Part shown: positions 8,562 through 17,555 of the stretch, piece by piece
How positions within the stretch are numbered: position 1 is the stretch's first letter
How the letters are laid out: each line of letters opens with the position of its first letter
NCBI RefSeq assembly: GCF_003627215.1
Contig: NZ_CP032677.1
Coordinates: forward strand, 997,501 to 1,061,500
Length of the DNA stretch: 64,000 nucleotides
DNA from: Pseudomonas sp. Leaf58
GTDB lineage: Bacteria > Pseudomonadota > Gammaproteobacteria > Pseudomonadales > Pseudomonadaceae
Reading direction: 5' to 3'
Notes under the pieces: generated by a model
Seen by the model: the letters and a program-made list of their open reading frames with translations, nothing else
Told to the model about the DNA's origin: nothing
Database searches by the model: none
Made by a program: the position numbers and the translations under genes

Positions 8562-8933
8562 CTATTGGTAACTGTCGATCACTTCCTGCGCCGCACGAAA
8601 TGCATCGATCGCCGCTGGCACCCCTGCATACACCGCGCAGTGCAACAGCGCCTCGCGAATCTCCTCCACCGTACAGCCATTGTTCAATGCGCCACGCACA
8701 TGCCCCTTGAGCTCTTGCGGGCACTTGAGTGCGGTCAGCGTGGCCAGGGTAATCAGGCTGCGGGTTTTCAGCGGCAGCCCATCGCGCGCCCACACGCTAC
8801 CCCAGGCATGTTCATTGACGAAGTCCTGCAGCGGCTGGGTAAAGTCGGTGGCATTGCTCAGGGCGCGGTCGACGAAGGCATCGCCCATTACCTGGCGGCG
8901 AATCTGCTCGCCGGTCTTGTTGCTATCAGCCAT
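8562..8933 (-). CDS. carboxymuconolactone decarboxylase family protein (PcaC-like)
   Basis: 123-residue protein of the carboxymuconolactone decarboxylase/AhpD fold. The block RSLITLATLTALKCPQELKG followed by HVRGALNNGCTVEEIREALLH and YAGVPAAIDAFRAAQE is the PcaC signature, and length agrees with PcaC (about 130). True PcaC removes CO2 from 4-carboxymuconolactone in protocatechuate degradation, but no other pca gene is nearby, so this may be a paralogue acting on another lactone. Start ATG 8933 has AAGGAA about 7 nt upstream. It begins 10 bp after the stop of the cation exchanger gene and is probably co-transcribed with it. Confidence 0.87.
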   Translation of the reverse strand: MADSNKTGEQIRRQVMGDAFVDRALSNATDFTQPLQDFVNEHAWGSVWARDGLPLKTRSLITLATLTALKCPQELKGHVRGALNNGCTVEEIREALLHCAVYAGVPAAIDAFRAAQEVIDSYQ

Positions 8934-8943
8934 GTTGTTTTCC

Positions 8944-10029
8944 TTAGTGTTGGCGGCGCCAGGCACGCACGGTGGTGTACAGCAACACCATGGCGAGCAC
9001 CGGCAGTACATAGAACAGCATCAACCGCTCCAGGCGACCGGCCAGTGGCATGCCCATGGTAAACGCGGCCACATGCAGGCCGTAGGCCAGGTACAGGCAC
9101 AGGAACACCAGGCCTTCGGCGCGGGTAATTCGGTAACCGGAATAGAACACTGGCAGGCTCAGCGCGGCAACGCCAAGCATCACCGGCAGGTCGAAGGCCA
9201 GGGCATTGGGCGAGATTGATAGCGGTTCGGGGGTTATTAGCGCGGTCAGGCCCAATACCGCCAGCAGGTTGAACAGGTTGCTACCGATCACCGTGCCCAC
9301 GGCGATTTCCCGCTCACCACGCAGGGCGGCGATCAGTGCAGCGGCCAGTTCCGGCAGCGAGGTGCAGATGGCGACGACGGTCAGGCCAATGATGCGCTCG
9401 GACAGGCCAAGGTCGGTGGCGACCTCCACGGCGGCCTCCAGCAGCAGGTGGCCGGCCAGGCTCAGCAGGCCGAAGCCGGCCAGCACTTGCAGCAGCGTCC
9501 CCGACCAGAAGCGCCCGGCACCGCTTGTGACGGTGCCCGGGGCGGGATAAGTGCGGGCGTAGTGGCGCGACTGATGCCAGAGTGTCATCAGGTAGCCGGC
9601 CAGGCCGAGTAGCAGCAATACCCCTTCGGCGCGGCCCAAGTGGCCGTTGGCGGACAGCGCGTAGACCAAGCCGCTGGCGACGATCATCAATGGGAGGTCC
9701 AAGCGCACCAGTTGGCGCGACACGCGCAGTGGGATGACCAATGCAGCCAGGCCGAGAATGACCAGTACGTTGAAGATGTTGCTGCCGATCACGCTGCCCA
9801 CCGCCACATCCGGCGCGCCTTGATAGGCGGCCTGCAGGCTGACAGTCAGCTGTGGCGCGGTGCTGCCGAACGCCACCAGGCTCAGGCCGATGATCAGCGG
9901 GCGTACGTGAAGGCGTTGCGCCAGGCGCAGGGCTGCCCGCACCAGCAACTCAGCACCAGCTACCAGCAATAGCAGGGCAATGCCCAGTTGCAGCAGGCTA
10001 AAGGTAGGAAGGGTGGCCAGGTCGAAAAT
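8944..10029 (-). CDS. calcium/sodium (CaCA) cation antiporter, YrbG-like; probable ATT start
   Basis: 361-residue inner-membrane cation/Ca2+ exchanger. The two alpha repeats are visible: alpha-1 as LVAFGSTAPQLTVSL and alpha-2 as VAICTSLPELAAAL, each followed by an AVGxVIGSNxFN block. In alpha-1 the usual catalytic Glu (TSxPE) is Gln, while alpha-2 keeps PE. After the in-frame TGA at 10046-10048 no ATG, GTG or TTG occurs until a TTG at 9969, which would cut away most of the first membrane segment (FSLLQLGIALLLLVAGAELL). The ATT at 10027-10029 restores it and has AGGAG 7 nt upstream, so I use ATT. It is downstream of the RlpA-like gene and upstream of the CMD-like gene, all in one direction. 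Confidence 0.85.
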   Translation of the reverse strand: MFDLATLPTFSLLQLGIALLLLVAGAELLVRAALRLAQRLHVRPLIIGLSLVAFGSTAPQLTVSLQAAYQGAPDVAVGSVIGSNIFNVLVILGLAALVIPLRVSRQLVRLDLPLMIVASGLVYALSANGHLGRAEGVLLLLGLAGYLMTLWHQSRHYARTYPAPGTVTSGAGRFWSGTLLQVLAGFGLLSLAGHLLLEAAVEVATDLGLSERIIGLTVVAICTSLPELAAALIAALRGEREIAVGTVIGSNLFNLLAVLGLTALITPEPLSISPNALAFDLPVMLGVAALSLPVFYSGYRITRAEGLVFLCLYLAYGLHVAAFTMGMPLAGRLERLMLFYVLPVLAMVLLYTTVRAWRRQH

Positions 10030-10047
10030 GGTCGGACTCCTGTCGCG

Positions 10048-10422
10048 TCAGTCGCTAAGCCCTTGTACTCGCACGCGCGCCGTTCCGCTACGGAGCATGC
10101 CGATTTTTTCTGCTGCTGCGCGTGACAGGTCGATCAGACGGCCACGGGTGTGTGGGCCACGGTCGTTGATGCGTACCACCACGCTGCGTTGGTTGGCCGT
10201 GTTGGTGACCCGTACGCGGGTGCCGAAGGGCAGGCTGCGGTGGGCGGCGGTAAGGCCGTGCTGGTTGAACGGTTCGCCGCTGGCGGTGCGTTTGCCGTGG
10301 TGGCGCGAGCCGTAATAGGAAGCGGTGCCCGTCTGGTCGTAGCCGCGCGGGTCGATGTCATGGCTGGCGCAGCCGGCCAGCAGGGAGAAGAGGGCGAGGG
10401 TGCCCAAGGATCGTTTTAGCAA
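10048..10422 (-). CDS. RlpA-like lipoprotein (septal ring lytic transglycosylase RlpA family)
   Basis: 124-residue lipoprotein with a double-psi beta-barrel domain. The start is TTG 10422 (CGGAG 7 nt upstream). It gives [20 protein letters not shown], a lipoprotein signal with lipobox LAGC. The RlpA core motifs follow: [31 protein letters not shown] and [20 protein letters not shown], with the catalytic-type Asp in NDRGP. It lacks the C-terminal SPOR domain of full RlpA, which cleaves denuded septal peptidoglycan, so it is a short RlpA paralogue. An in-frame upstream ATG (10497) would bury the lipobox and falls inside a REP, so I reject it. Confidence 0.85.
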   Translation of the reverse strand: MLKRSLGTLALFSLLAGCASHDIDPRGYDQTGTASYYGSRHHGKRTASGEPFNQHGLTAAHRSLPFGTRVRVTNTANQRSVVVRINDRGPHTRGRLIDLSRAAAEKIGMLRSGTARVRVQGLSD

Positions 10423-10465
10423 GTGAATGCTCCGATACTGGAAGTGGGGCCGCTGTGCGGCCCAC

Positions 10466-10545
10466 CGCCGGCAAGCCAGCTCCCACAGCCGCCCCACGGC
10501 CCTTGAGGGCGGTGCTGTAGCTGTGGGGGCTGACTTGCCGGCGAT
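10466..10545. repeat. REP pair, type B
   Basis: Inverted units of the CGCCGGCAAGCCAGCTCCCA kind (left) and its near complement (right) flank the centre between gatB and the RlpA-like gene. Confidence 0.75.
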
Positions 10546-10575
10546 CGAGGGCAGAGCCCTCGCCGCTTTTTTACA

Positions 10576-12021
10576 TCACCCTTCGAGCTTGGCTTTGAGC
10601 AATTGGTTCACTTGCCCCGGGTTGGCCTTGCCTTTGGAGGCTTTCATGGCCTGGCCGACGAAGAAGCCGAACATTTTACCGCGCTTGGCCTCGTCGGCCG
10701 CACGGTACTGTTCGACCTGCTCGGCGTTGGCCGCCAGCACTTCGTCGAGCATCTTGTCGATCGCACCCGTGTCGGTGACCTGCTTCAGGCCTTTGCTCTC
10801 GATGATGCTGTCAGCATCGCCTTCACCGGCGGCCATGGCCTCGAACACGGTTTTGGCGATTTTGCCGCTGATGGTGTTGTCGCGAATACGCAGCAGCATG
10901 CCACCCAATTGCGCGGCGTTGACCGGCGCCTGGTCGATCTCGATGCCCAGCTTGTTCAGCAGGCTGCCCAGTTCGACCATGACCCAGTTGGCAGCCAGCT
11001 TGGCGTCGCCACCAATCTTTACCACCTCTTCGAAGTAATCTGCCTGTTCGCGGCTGGATGCCAGCACGTTGGCGTCGTAGGCCGACAGGCCGTATTGGCT
11101 CTGGAAGCGCTCGACCTTCTGTGGCGGCAGCTCTGGCAGGCCGGCGCGCACGGTTTCAAGGAAGCTGTCCTCGATCACCACCGGTAGCAGGTCTGGGTCG
11201 GGGAAGTAACGGTAGTCGTTGGCTTCCTCTTTGCTGCGCATGGACCGGGTTTCGTCCTTGTTCGGGTCGTACAGGCGGGTTTCCTGTACCACCTTGCCGC
11301 CGTCTTCGATCAGGTCGATCTGGCGCTGAATCTCGCTGTTGATCGCGCGCTCGATGAAGCGGAACGAGTTGACGTTCTTGATCTCGCAGCGGGTGCCGAA
11401 CTCGGCCTGGCCTTTCGGGCGGATCGACACGTTGCAGTCGCAACGCAGCGAGCCTTCGGCCATGTTGCCGTCGCAGATGCCCAGGTAACGCACCAGCGCA
11501 TGGATCGCCTTGACGTAGGCCACGGCCTCCTTGGCACTGCGCATGTCAGGCTCGGAGACGATTTCCAGCAGCGGGGTGCCGGCACGATTCAGGTCGATGC
11601 CGGTGGCGCCGCTGAAATCTTCGTGCAGGCTCTTGCCGGCGTCTTCTTCAAGGTGCGCGCGGGTGACCCCGATGCGCTTGATGGTGCCGTCTTCCAAGGC
11701 GATATCCAGGTGGCCCTTGCCGACGATCGGCAGCTCCATCTGGCTGATCTGGTAGCCCTTGGGCAAGTCGGGGTAGAAGTAGTTCTTGCGTGCGAACACG
11801 TTGCGCTTGCCGATCTCGGCATCGATGGCCAGGCCGAACATGCACGCCATGCGCACGGCTTCCTGGTTCAGCACCGGCAGCACGCCGGGCATGCCCAAGT
11901 CGACCAGGCTGGCCTGGGTGTTCGGCTCGGAACCGAAGGTGGTGGCGCTGCCGGAGAAAATCTTCGACTGGGTGGCGAGCTGAGTGTGGATTTCCAGCCC
12001 GATCACAACTTCCCATTGCAT
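10576..12021 (-). CDS. gatB: aspartyl/glutamyl-tRNA(Asn/Gln) amidotransferase subunit B
   Basis: 481-residue GatB, which phosphorylates the side chain of Asp/Glu misattached to tRNA-Asn/tRNA-Gln and receives ammonia from GatA. The N-terminal cradle begins [13 protein letters not shown] and includes the signature [20 protein letters not shown] near residue 155. The YqeY-like C-terminal tail ends [13 protein letters not shown]. Length is usual. GAGGAA lies about 8 nt before the ATG. It is the last gene of gatC-gatA-gatB, 11 bp after gatA. Confidence 0.97.
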   Translation of the reverse strand: MQWEVVIGLEIHTQLATQSKIFSGSATTFGSEPNTQASLVDLGMPGVLPVLNQEAVRMACMFGLAIDAEIGKRNVFARKNYFYPDLPKGYQISQMELPIVGKGHLDIALEDGTIKRIGVTRAHLEEDAGKSLHEDFSGATGIDLNRAGTPLLEIVSEPDMRSAKEAVAYVKAIHALVRYLGICDGNMAEGSLRCDCNVSIRPKGQAEFGTRCEIKNVNSFRFIERAINSEIQRQIDLIEDGGKVVQETRLYDPNKDETRSMRSKEEANDYRYFPDPDLLPVVIEDSFLETVRAGLPELPPQKVERFQSQYGLSAYDANVLASSREQADYFEEVVKIGGDAKLAANWVMVELGSLLNKLGIEIDQAPVNAAQLGGMLLRIRDNTISGKIAKTVFEAMAAGEGDADSIIESKGLKQVTDTGAIDKMLDEVLAANAEQVEQYRAADEAKRGKMFGFFVGQAMKASKGKANPGQVNQLLKAKLEG

Positions 12022-12032
12022 GTGTGAATTCC

Positions 12033-13484
12033 TCAGAAGCCGTTGGGGGCGCGGGTGTGCCAGTCGGTCACTTGCTGGTAGCGGTGCGCGACATTCAGCA
12101 GGCGGCCTTCCTGGAAGTACGGCGCCAGCAGTTGCACGCCGACCGGCAGGCCATCGACGAAGCCGGCTGGCATCGACAAGCCTGGCAGGCCCGCCAGGTT
12201 GGCGGTGATGGTGTAGACGTCTTCCAGGTAGGCGGCGACCGGGTCGCTGCTCTTGGCGCCGAGCTTCCAGGCCGGGTTTGGCGTGGTTGGGCCAAGGATC
12301 AGGTCGACGTCGTTGAAGGCGGCCATGAAGTCGTTCTTGATCAGGCGGCGAATCTGCTGCGCCTTCACGTAGTAGGCGTCATAGTAGCCGGCCGACAGGG
12401 CGTAGGTGCCGACCATGATGCGCCGCTGCACTTCCACGCCGAAGCCTTCGCCACGCGAGCGCTTGTACAGGTCGGTGAGGTCTTTTGGGTCTTCGCAGCG
12501 GTAGCCGAAGCGTACGCCGTCGAAACGCGACAGGTTGGAGGAGGCTTCAGCTGGGGCGATCACGTAGTAGGCCGGGATGGCGTGCTGCATGTTCGGCAGG
12601 CTGATTTCCTTGACCACCGCGCCGAGCTTTTCCAGCTCTTTGACGCTGGCATGGACCAGGTCGGCGATGCGCGGGTCCAGGCCGGCACCGAAGTATTCCT
12701 TCGGCAGGCCGATGCGCAGGCCCTGCAGCGAGGCATTGAGGTTGGTGCTGTAGTCCGGCACCGGCTCTTCGATGCTGGTGGAGTCCTTGGCGTCGAAACC
12801 GGCCATGCCTTGCAGCAGCAGGGCACAGTCTTCGGCGGTGCGGGCCAGCGGGCCACCCTGGTCGAGGCTGGAGGCGTAGGCGATCATGCCCCAGCGCGAC
12901 ACGCGACCGTACGTCGGTTTGAGGCCGGTGAGGTTGGTCAGCGCCGCCGGCTGGCGGATCGAGCCACCGGTATCGGTGCCGGTGCTGGCTGGCAGCAGGC
13001 GTGCAGCCACGGCCGCGGCCGAACCGCCCGACGAGCCGCCCGGGACGTGCTCGAGGTTCCAGGGGTTCTTCACCGGGCCGTAGTGGCTGGATTCGTTGGC
13101 CGAACCCATGGCGAATTCGTCCATGTTGGTCTTGCCCAGAGTAACCATGCCGGCTTCGGCCAGCTTGGCAACCACCGTGGCGTCATATGGCGCCTTGAAG
13201 TTGTCGAGCATCTTCGAGCCGCAGCTGGTACGTACGCCGTTGGTGCAGAACAGGTCCTTGTGGGCCACCGGGGCCCCCAGCAGTGCGCCGGTTTCGCCTG
13301 CGGCGCGACGGGCGTCAGCGGCACGCGCCTGGCCCAGGGCCAGGTCTTCGGTGACGCTGATGAAACTGTTGATTTGTGGGTCGAGTTGCTTGATGCGCGA
13401 CAGTAGCGCGCCGGTCAGCTCTTCGGAGGAAAACGACTTGTCGGCGAGTCCGCGGGCGATCTCGGCCAGGGTCAATTGATGCAT
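12033..13484 (-). CDS. gatA: aspartyl/glutamyl-tRNA(Asn/Gln) amidotransferase subunit A
   Basis: 483-residue glutaminase subunit of the GatCAB amidotransferase, in the amidase-signature family. The catalytic Lys lies in [10 protein letters not shown], and the Ser-cisSer-Lys centre is marked by the block [17 protein letters not shown] with [12 protein letters not shown] containing the nucleophilic Ser. Length matches the family (about 485). It begins 15 bp after gatC and supplies ammonia from glutamine through a channel to GatB. Confidence 0.97.
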   Translation of the reverse strand: MHQLTLAEIARGLADKSFSSEELTGALLSRIKQLDPQINSFISVTEDLALGQARAADARRAAGETGALLGAPVAHKDLFCTNGVRTSCGSKMLDNFKAPYDATVVAKLAEAGMVTLGKTNMDEFAMGSANESSHYGPVKNPWNLEHVPGGSSGGSAAAVAARLLPASTGTDTGGSIRQPAALTNLTGLKPTYGRVSRWGMIAYASSLDQGGPLARTAEDCALLLQGMAGFDAKDSTSIEEPVPDYSTNLNASLQGLRIGLPKEYFGAGLDPRIADLVHASVKELEKLGAVVKEISLPNMQHAIPAYYVIAPAEASSNLSRFDGVRFGYRCEDPKDLTDLYKRSRGEGFGVEVQRRIMVGTYALSAGYYDAYYVKAQQIRRLIKNDFMAAFNDVDLILGPTTPNPAWKLGAKSSDPVAAYLEDVYTITANLAGLPGLSMPAGFVDGLPVGVQLLAPYFQEGRLLNVAHRYQQVTDWHTRAPNGF

Positions 13485-13499
13485 GGCAGGCTCTATCCC

Positions 13500-13787
13500 T
13501 TACTCGATGACTTTGGGAACCAGGTACAGACCGCTTTCGGTCGATGGTGCAATCGCCTGGTAGGTGTCGCGCTGGTTGCTTTCGGTAACCTGGTCGGGAC
13601 GCAGGCGTTGGCTGGCCTCCAGGGGGTGGGCCAAGGGCTCGATGCCGGTGGTATCGACCGCTTGCATCTGGTCGACCAGCCCGAGAATGCTGTTCAGGGC
13701 GTCGGTAATGCGTGGCAGTTCGCCATCATTCAGCCCCAGGCGGGCCAAATGGGCGATCTTTTCCACGTCGCAGCGTTCAAGCGCCAT
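13500..13787 (-). CDS. gatC: aspartyl/glutamyl-tRNA(Asn/Gln) amidotransferase subunit C
   Basis: 95-residue GatC, the small belt-like subunit that stabilises GatA-GatB. It begins [19 protein letters not shown] and ends with the [12 protein letters not shown] tail typical of GatC. ATG 13787 has GGAG about 6 nt upstream and is chosen over a longer in-frame start at 13808. First gene of the gat operon, divergent from mreB across a 204-bp gap. Confidence 0.96.
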   Translation of the reverse strand: MALERCDVEKIAHLARLGLNDGELPRITDALNSILGLVDQMQAVDTTGIEPLAHPLEASQRLRPDQVTESNQRDTYQAIAPSTESGLYLVPKVIE

Positions 13788-13907
13788 GGGGATCTCCAAG
13801 GGAAACAAAGAACGGAATTTGGGTCCGCGGTGAGGAACATGTCAGCTTTCTGGCGGTCTAACGGCCGCGATCATCTGCTGGCGTGCTCGGAAAAACAGCC
13901 AATTTAA

Positions 13908-15029
<1,122 letters not shown>

Positions 15030-15060
15030 TCCCGCTCGCTGTTCACGAGCGCCCGGTTTA

Positions 15061-15121
15061 CAGGTAGTACGCACAGTGCTACCTGTATGTGCTGGGCTGG
15101 CGCCCGTTTAGGGCGCCGTTT
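15061..15121 (+). terminator. two stem-loops between mreB and mreC (possible attenuator)
   Basis: The first hairpin has 7-bp arms (CAGGTAG / CTACCTG, 15061-15085). The second is a perfect GGCGCCC-GTTTA-GGGCGCC (15099-15117) followed by a short GTTT. The weak T-run suggests partial termination, which would lower mreCD output relative to mreB. Confidence 0.5.
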
Positions 15122-15195
15122 CCGTCAATCCGCAACCAGGCTGGTGCGTTGTCCCATGTCCAATGACCTCCTGAGTCGTCCACGAGGAACGGCCC

Positions 15196-16251
15196 ATTAA
15201 ACCGCTTTTCTCCAAGGGCCCTTCGCTGGGCGTTCGCCTGCTCGTTCTGGTGGTGATGTCGGTCGCCTTGATGGTGGTCGACGCGCGTTTCGACGTGCTC
15301 AAACCCGTGCGCAGCCAGATGGGCATGGTGCTGATGGAGTCGTACTGGATCACCGATCTGCCGCAGCGTGCCTGGCAAGGTGTGGCCGGCCAGTTCGGCA
15401 GCCGTACCGAACTGATCGCCGAAAACGAAAAGCTCAAGACCGAAGCCCTGCTGCTGCAGGGGCGCCTGCAAAAGCTGGCCGCCCTGACCGAGCAGAACGT
15501 GCGTCTGCGCGAATTGCTGAACTCCTCGGCGCTGGTCAACGAAAAGGTCGAAGTGGCGGAGCTGATTGGGGTCGACCCCAACCCGTTCACCCATCGCATC
15601 CTGATCAACAAGGGCGAGCGTGATGGCGTGTTCCTCGGCCAGCCAGTGCTCGATGCCCGCGGCCTGATGGGCCAGGTGGTCGAGCTGATGCCCTACACCT
15701 CGCGGGTGCTGCTGCTGACCGATACCACCCACAGCATCCCGGTGCAGGTCAACCGCAACGGCCTGCGCGCCATTGCCAGCGGTACCGGTAACCCGGAGCG
15801 CCTGGAACTGCGCCATGTGGCCGATACTGCCGACATCAAGGAAGGCGATCTGTTGGTCAGTTCTGGCATGGGCCAACGTTTCCCGGCCGGCTACCCGGTG
15901 GCCACGGTCAACGAAGTGATCCACGATTCCGGCCAGCCATTCGCCATCGTTCGCGCCATCCCCACTGCCGCGCTCAACCGCAGCCGCTACATGCTGCTGG
16001 TGTTCAGCGACCGGCGTAGCCCGGAGCAGCGCGCCACCGATGCCGCCATCGCCCAGGAAGAAGCTGACCGCAAGGGCGCTGCGGCGCCTGCCCAGCCGGC
16101 CGCTAGTGGCGAGCAGGCTGCCCCCACTGCAAGCGCACCTGCCACGCCGGTAACACCCGCGGCACCGCAGCCTGCTGCCGCGGCGGCCGCGCCCGTGCCC
16201 GCCACGCCGGCCGCGGCGCCTGCCGCAACCGCTCACCCCCGGAGGCAATGA
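15196..16251 (+). CDS. mreC: rod shape-determining protein MreC; probable ATT start
   Basis: Bitopic inner-membrane protein of the elongasome, 351 residues with the start used here. The chain has a cytoplasmic start (IKPLFSKGPSLGVR), one membrane helix (about residues 15-31), a periplasmic coiled coil (about 70-110), two beta domains, and an Ala/Pro-rich tail from about residue 295. After the in-frame stop at 15172-15174 there is no ATG, GTG or TTG before codons inside the membrane helix (GTG GTG ATG near 15244-15252). ATT at 15196 lies about 6 nt after GAGGAA and restores the conserved N-terminus. The stop overlaps mreD. Confidence 0.92.
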   Translation: MKPLFSKGPSLGVRLLVLVVMSVALMVVDARFDVLKPVRSQMGMVLMESYWITDLPQRAWQGVAGQFGSRTELIAENEKLKTEALLLQGRLQKLAALTEQNVRLRELLNSSALVNEKVEVAELIGVDPNPFTHRILINKGERDGVFLGQPVLDARGLMGQVVELMPYTSRVLLLTDTTHSIPVQVNRNGLRAIASGTGNPERLELRHVADTADIKEGDLLVSSGMGQRFPAGYPVATVNEVIHDSGQPFAIVRAIPTAALNRSRYMLLVFSDRRSPEQRATDAAIAQEEADRKGAAAPAQPAASGEQAAPTASAPATPVTPAAPQPAAAAAAPVPATPAAAPAATAHPRRQ

Positions 16252-16739
16252 TGGCTGTATCACGCCGCAACAACGGCTGGGTCATCTGGCTGACATTCGC
16301 CATTGGCCTGCTGTTCAGCGTCTCGCCCCTGCCGCAATTCATGGAAGTGTTCCGGCCCATGTGGCTGGCCTTGCTGGTGTCGTTCTGGACCCTCGCGGTA
16401 CCGAACAAGGTGGGCATGACCACCGCCTTCTTGCTGGGCCTGGCCGAGGACGTGCTGTATGGCACCCTGCTGGGGCAGAACGCCTTGGTCCTCACCCTGA
16501 TCACCTTCCTGGTGTTGTCCTTGCAGCAGCGCCTGCGCATGTTCCCCATGTGGCAGCAGAGCCTGGTGATCCTGGTGATCTTCGGCATCGCCCAACTGAT
16601 CCAGTTGTGGCTCAGCGCGCTCACCGGCAACCGCCTGCCCACTTTGGCGCTGGTCTGGTCGGCGGTGATCAGTGCCTTGCTCTGGCCGTGGATCAGCTTC
16701 GCCCTGCGCGACCTGCGCCGACGCCTACATATCAACTGA
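16251..16739 (+). CDS. mreD: rod shape-determining protein MreD
   Basis: 162-residue integral membrane protein of the elongasome with about five hydrophobic segments, starting NNGWVIWLTFAIGLLFSVSPLP. GGAGG at 16241-16245 is 5 nt before the ATG at 16251 and only 2 nt before an alternative ATG at 16248, so 16251 is used. It overlaps the mreC stop (ATGATG), which shows translational coupling. It bridges MreC and the RodA/PBP2 machinery in other bacteria. Confidence 0.94.
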   Translation: MAVSRRNNGWVIWLTFAIGLLFSVSPLPQFMEVFRPMWLALLVSFWTLAVPNKVGMTTAFLLGLAEDVLYGTLLGQNALVLTLITFLVLSLQQRLRMFPMWQQSLVILVIFGIAQLIQLWLSALTGNRLPTLALVWSAVISALLWPWISFALRDLRRRLHIN

Positions 16740-16772
16740 CGGCAACGCCGCGACTGACAGGGAGATGTCTGC

Positions 16773-17501
16773 ATGCCCCCGCTTTACCTGGCCTCTGGCT
16801 CGCCCCGTCGTCGTGAACTGCTGACCCAGATCGGCGTACCCTTCAACGTCGTCAGCGCCCCCATCGATGAAACCCCGCTGCCCAGCGAAAGCGCCTCGGC
16901 CTACGTCGAACGCCTGGCCCGGGCCAAGGCCGCCGCCGGCCTGGCCAGCCTGAAGGACCCAGTGCAGGGTCTTCGCGGGCATGCCCGCTCCCACAGGTCC
17001 GATGCTGTTCCTGAGGGCGGCGCCGCCCCTGTGGGGGCGGGCATGCCCGCGAAGGGCAGCACCGCGGCACTGGAAGAAGCTGTGGTGCTGGGCGCAGACA
17101 CCGCCGTGGTGCTCGACGGGCGTATTCTCGGCAAGCCGGAAAACCGCGAAGATGCCCTGGCCATGCTGGCCGAGCTGTCGGGCCGCGAGCATCAGGTGCT
17201 GACTGCGGTCGCCCTCAGTGATGGCCAGCGTGTGCACAGCCTGTGCGTTACCAGCAAGGTGCGCTTCCGGGTAATCAGTGCGGATGAGGCGCAGCGCTAC
17301 TGGGCCAGCGGTGAACCTGCAGACAAGGCCGGGGGCTATGCCATCCAGGGCCTGGGCGCAGTGTTCGTCACCGAGCTTTCCGGCAGCTACTCGGCGGTAG
17401 TCGGCTTGCCCCTCAGTGAAACGGCAGAACTGCTCGGCCAATTCGGTATCGCCTGCTGGCAATCGCCTGTGCATACGCCAGAGGTAACAAACCCGCGGTA
17501 G
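16773..17501 (+). CDS. maf: Maf-like nucleotide pyrophosphatase (YhdE type) with in-frame REP insertion
   Basis: Maf/HAM1-like house-cleaning pyrophosphatase that hydrolyses non-canonical or modified nucleoside triphosphates (YhdE acts on dTTP/UTP). It starts [20 protein letters not shown] with the phosphate-binding SGSPRR motif, and later has [12 protein letters not shown] (catalytic Asp) and [12 protein letters not shown]. The protein is 242 residues against about 200 in relatives. The excess lies between AKAAAGLA (residues 51-58) and VLGADT (105-110), where E. coli YhdE has seven residues and this protein has 46. DNA for that stretch is a complete REP pair (16971-17054) read through in frame. 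The insertion is in a surface-loop position and all motifs are intact, so activity may be kept. Confidence 0.9.
   Translation: MPPLYLASGSPRRRELLTQIGVPFNVVSAPIDETPLPSESASAYVERLARAKAAAGLASLKDPVQGLRGHARSHRSDAVPEGGAAPVGAGMPAKGSTAALEEAVVLGADTAVVLDGRILGKPENREDALAMLAELSGREHQVLTAVALSDGQRVHSLCVTSKVRFRVISADEAQRYWASGEPADKAGGYAIQGLGAVFVTELSGSYSAVVGLPLSETAELLGQFGIACWQSPVHTPEVTNPR
16971..17054. repeat. REP pair, type A, inside the maf coding sequence
   Basis: Perfect outer arms (CTTCGCGGGCATGCCCGC and its complement) surround CTCCCACAG ... CTGTGGGGG and a GGGCGGCGCCGCCC core. The 84-bp element is 28 codons exactly and keeps the reading frame. It is the only one of the REPs seen here that lies within a gene. 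Confidence 0.92.
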
Positions 17502-17555
17502 CCAGCACTGCAGACCCGATCCATCATTACAAAAAATCTTTGACGAGAGCCTGCC

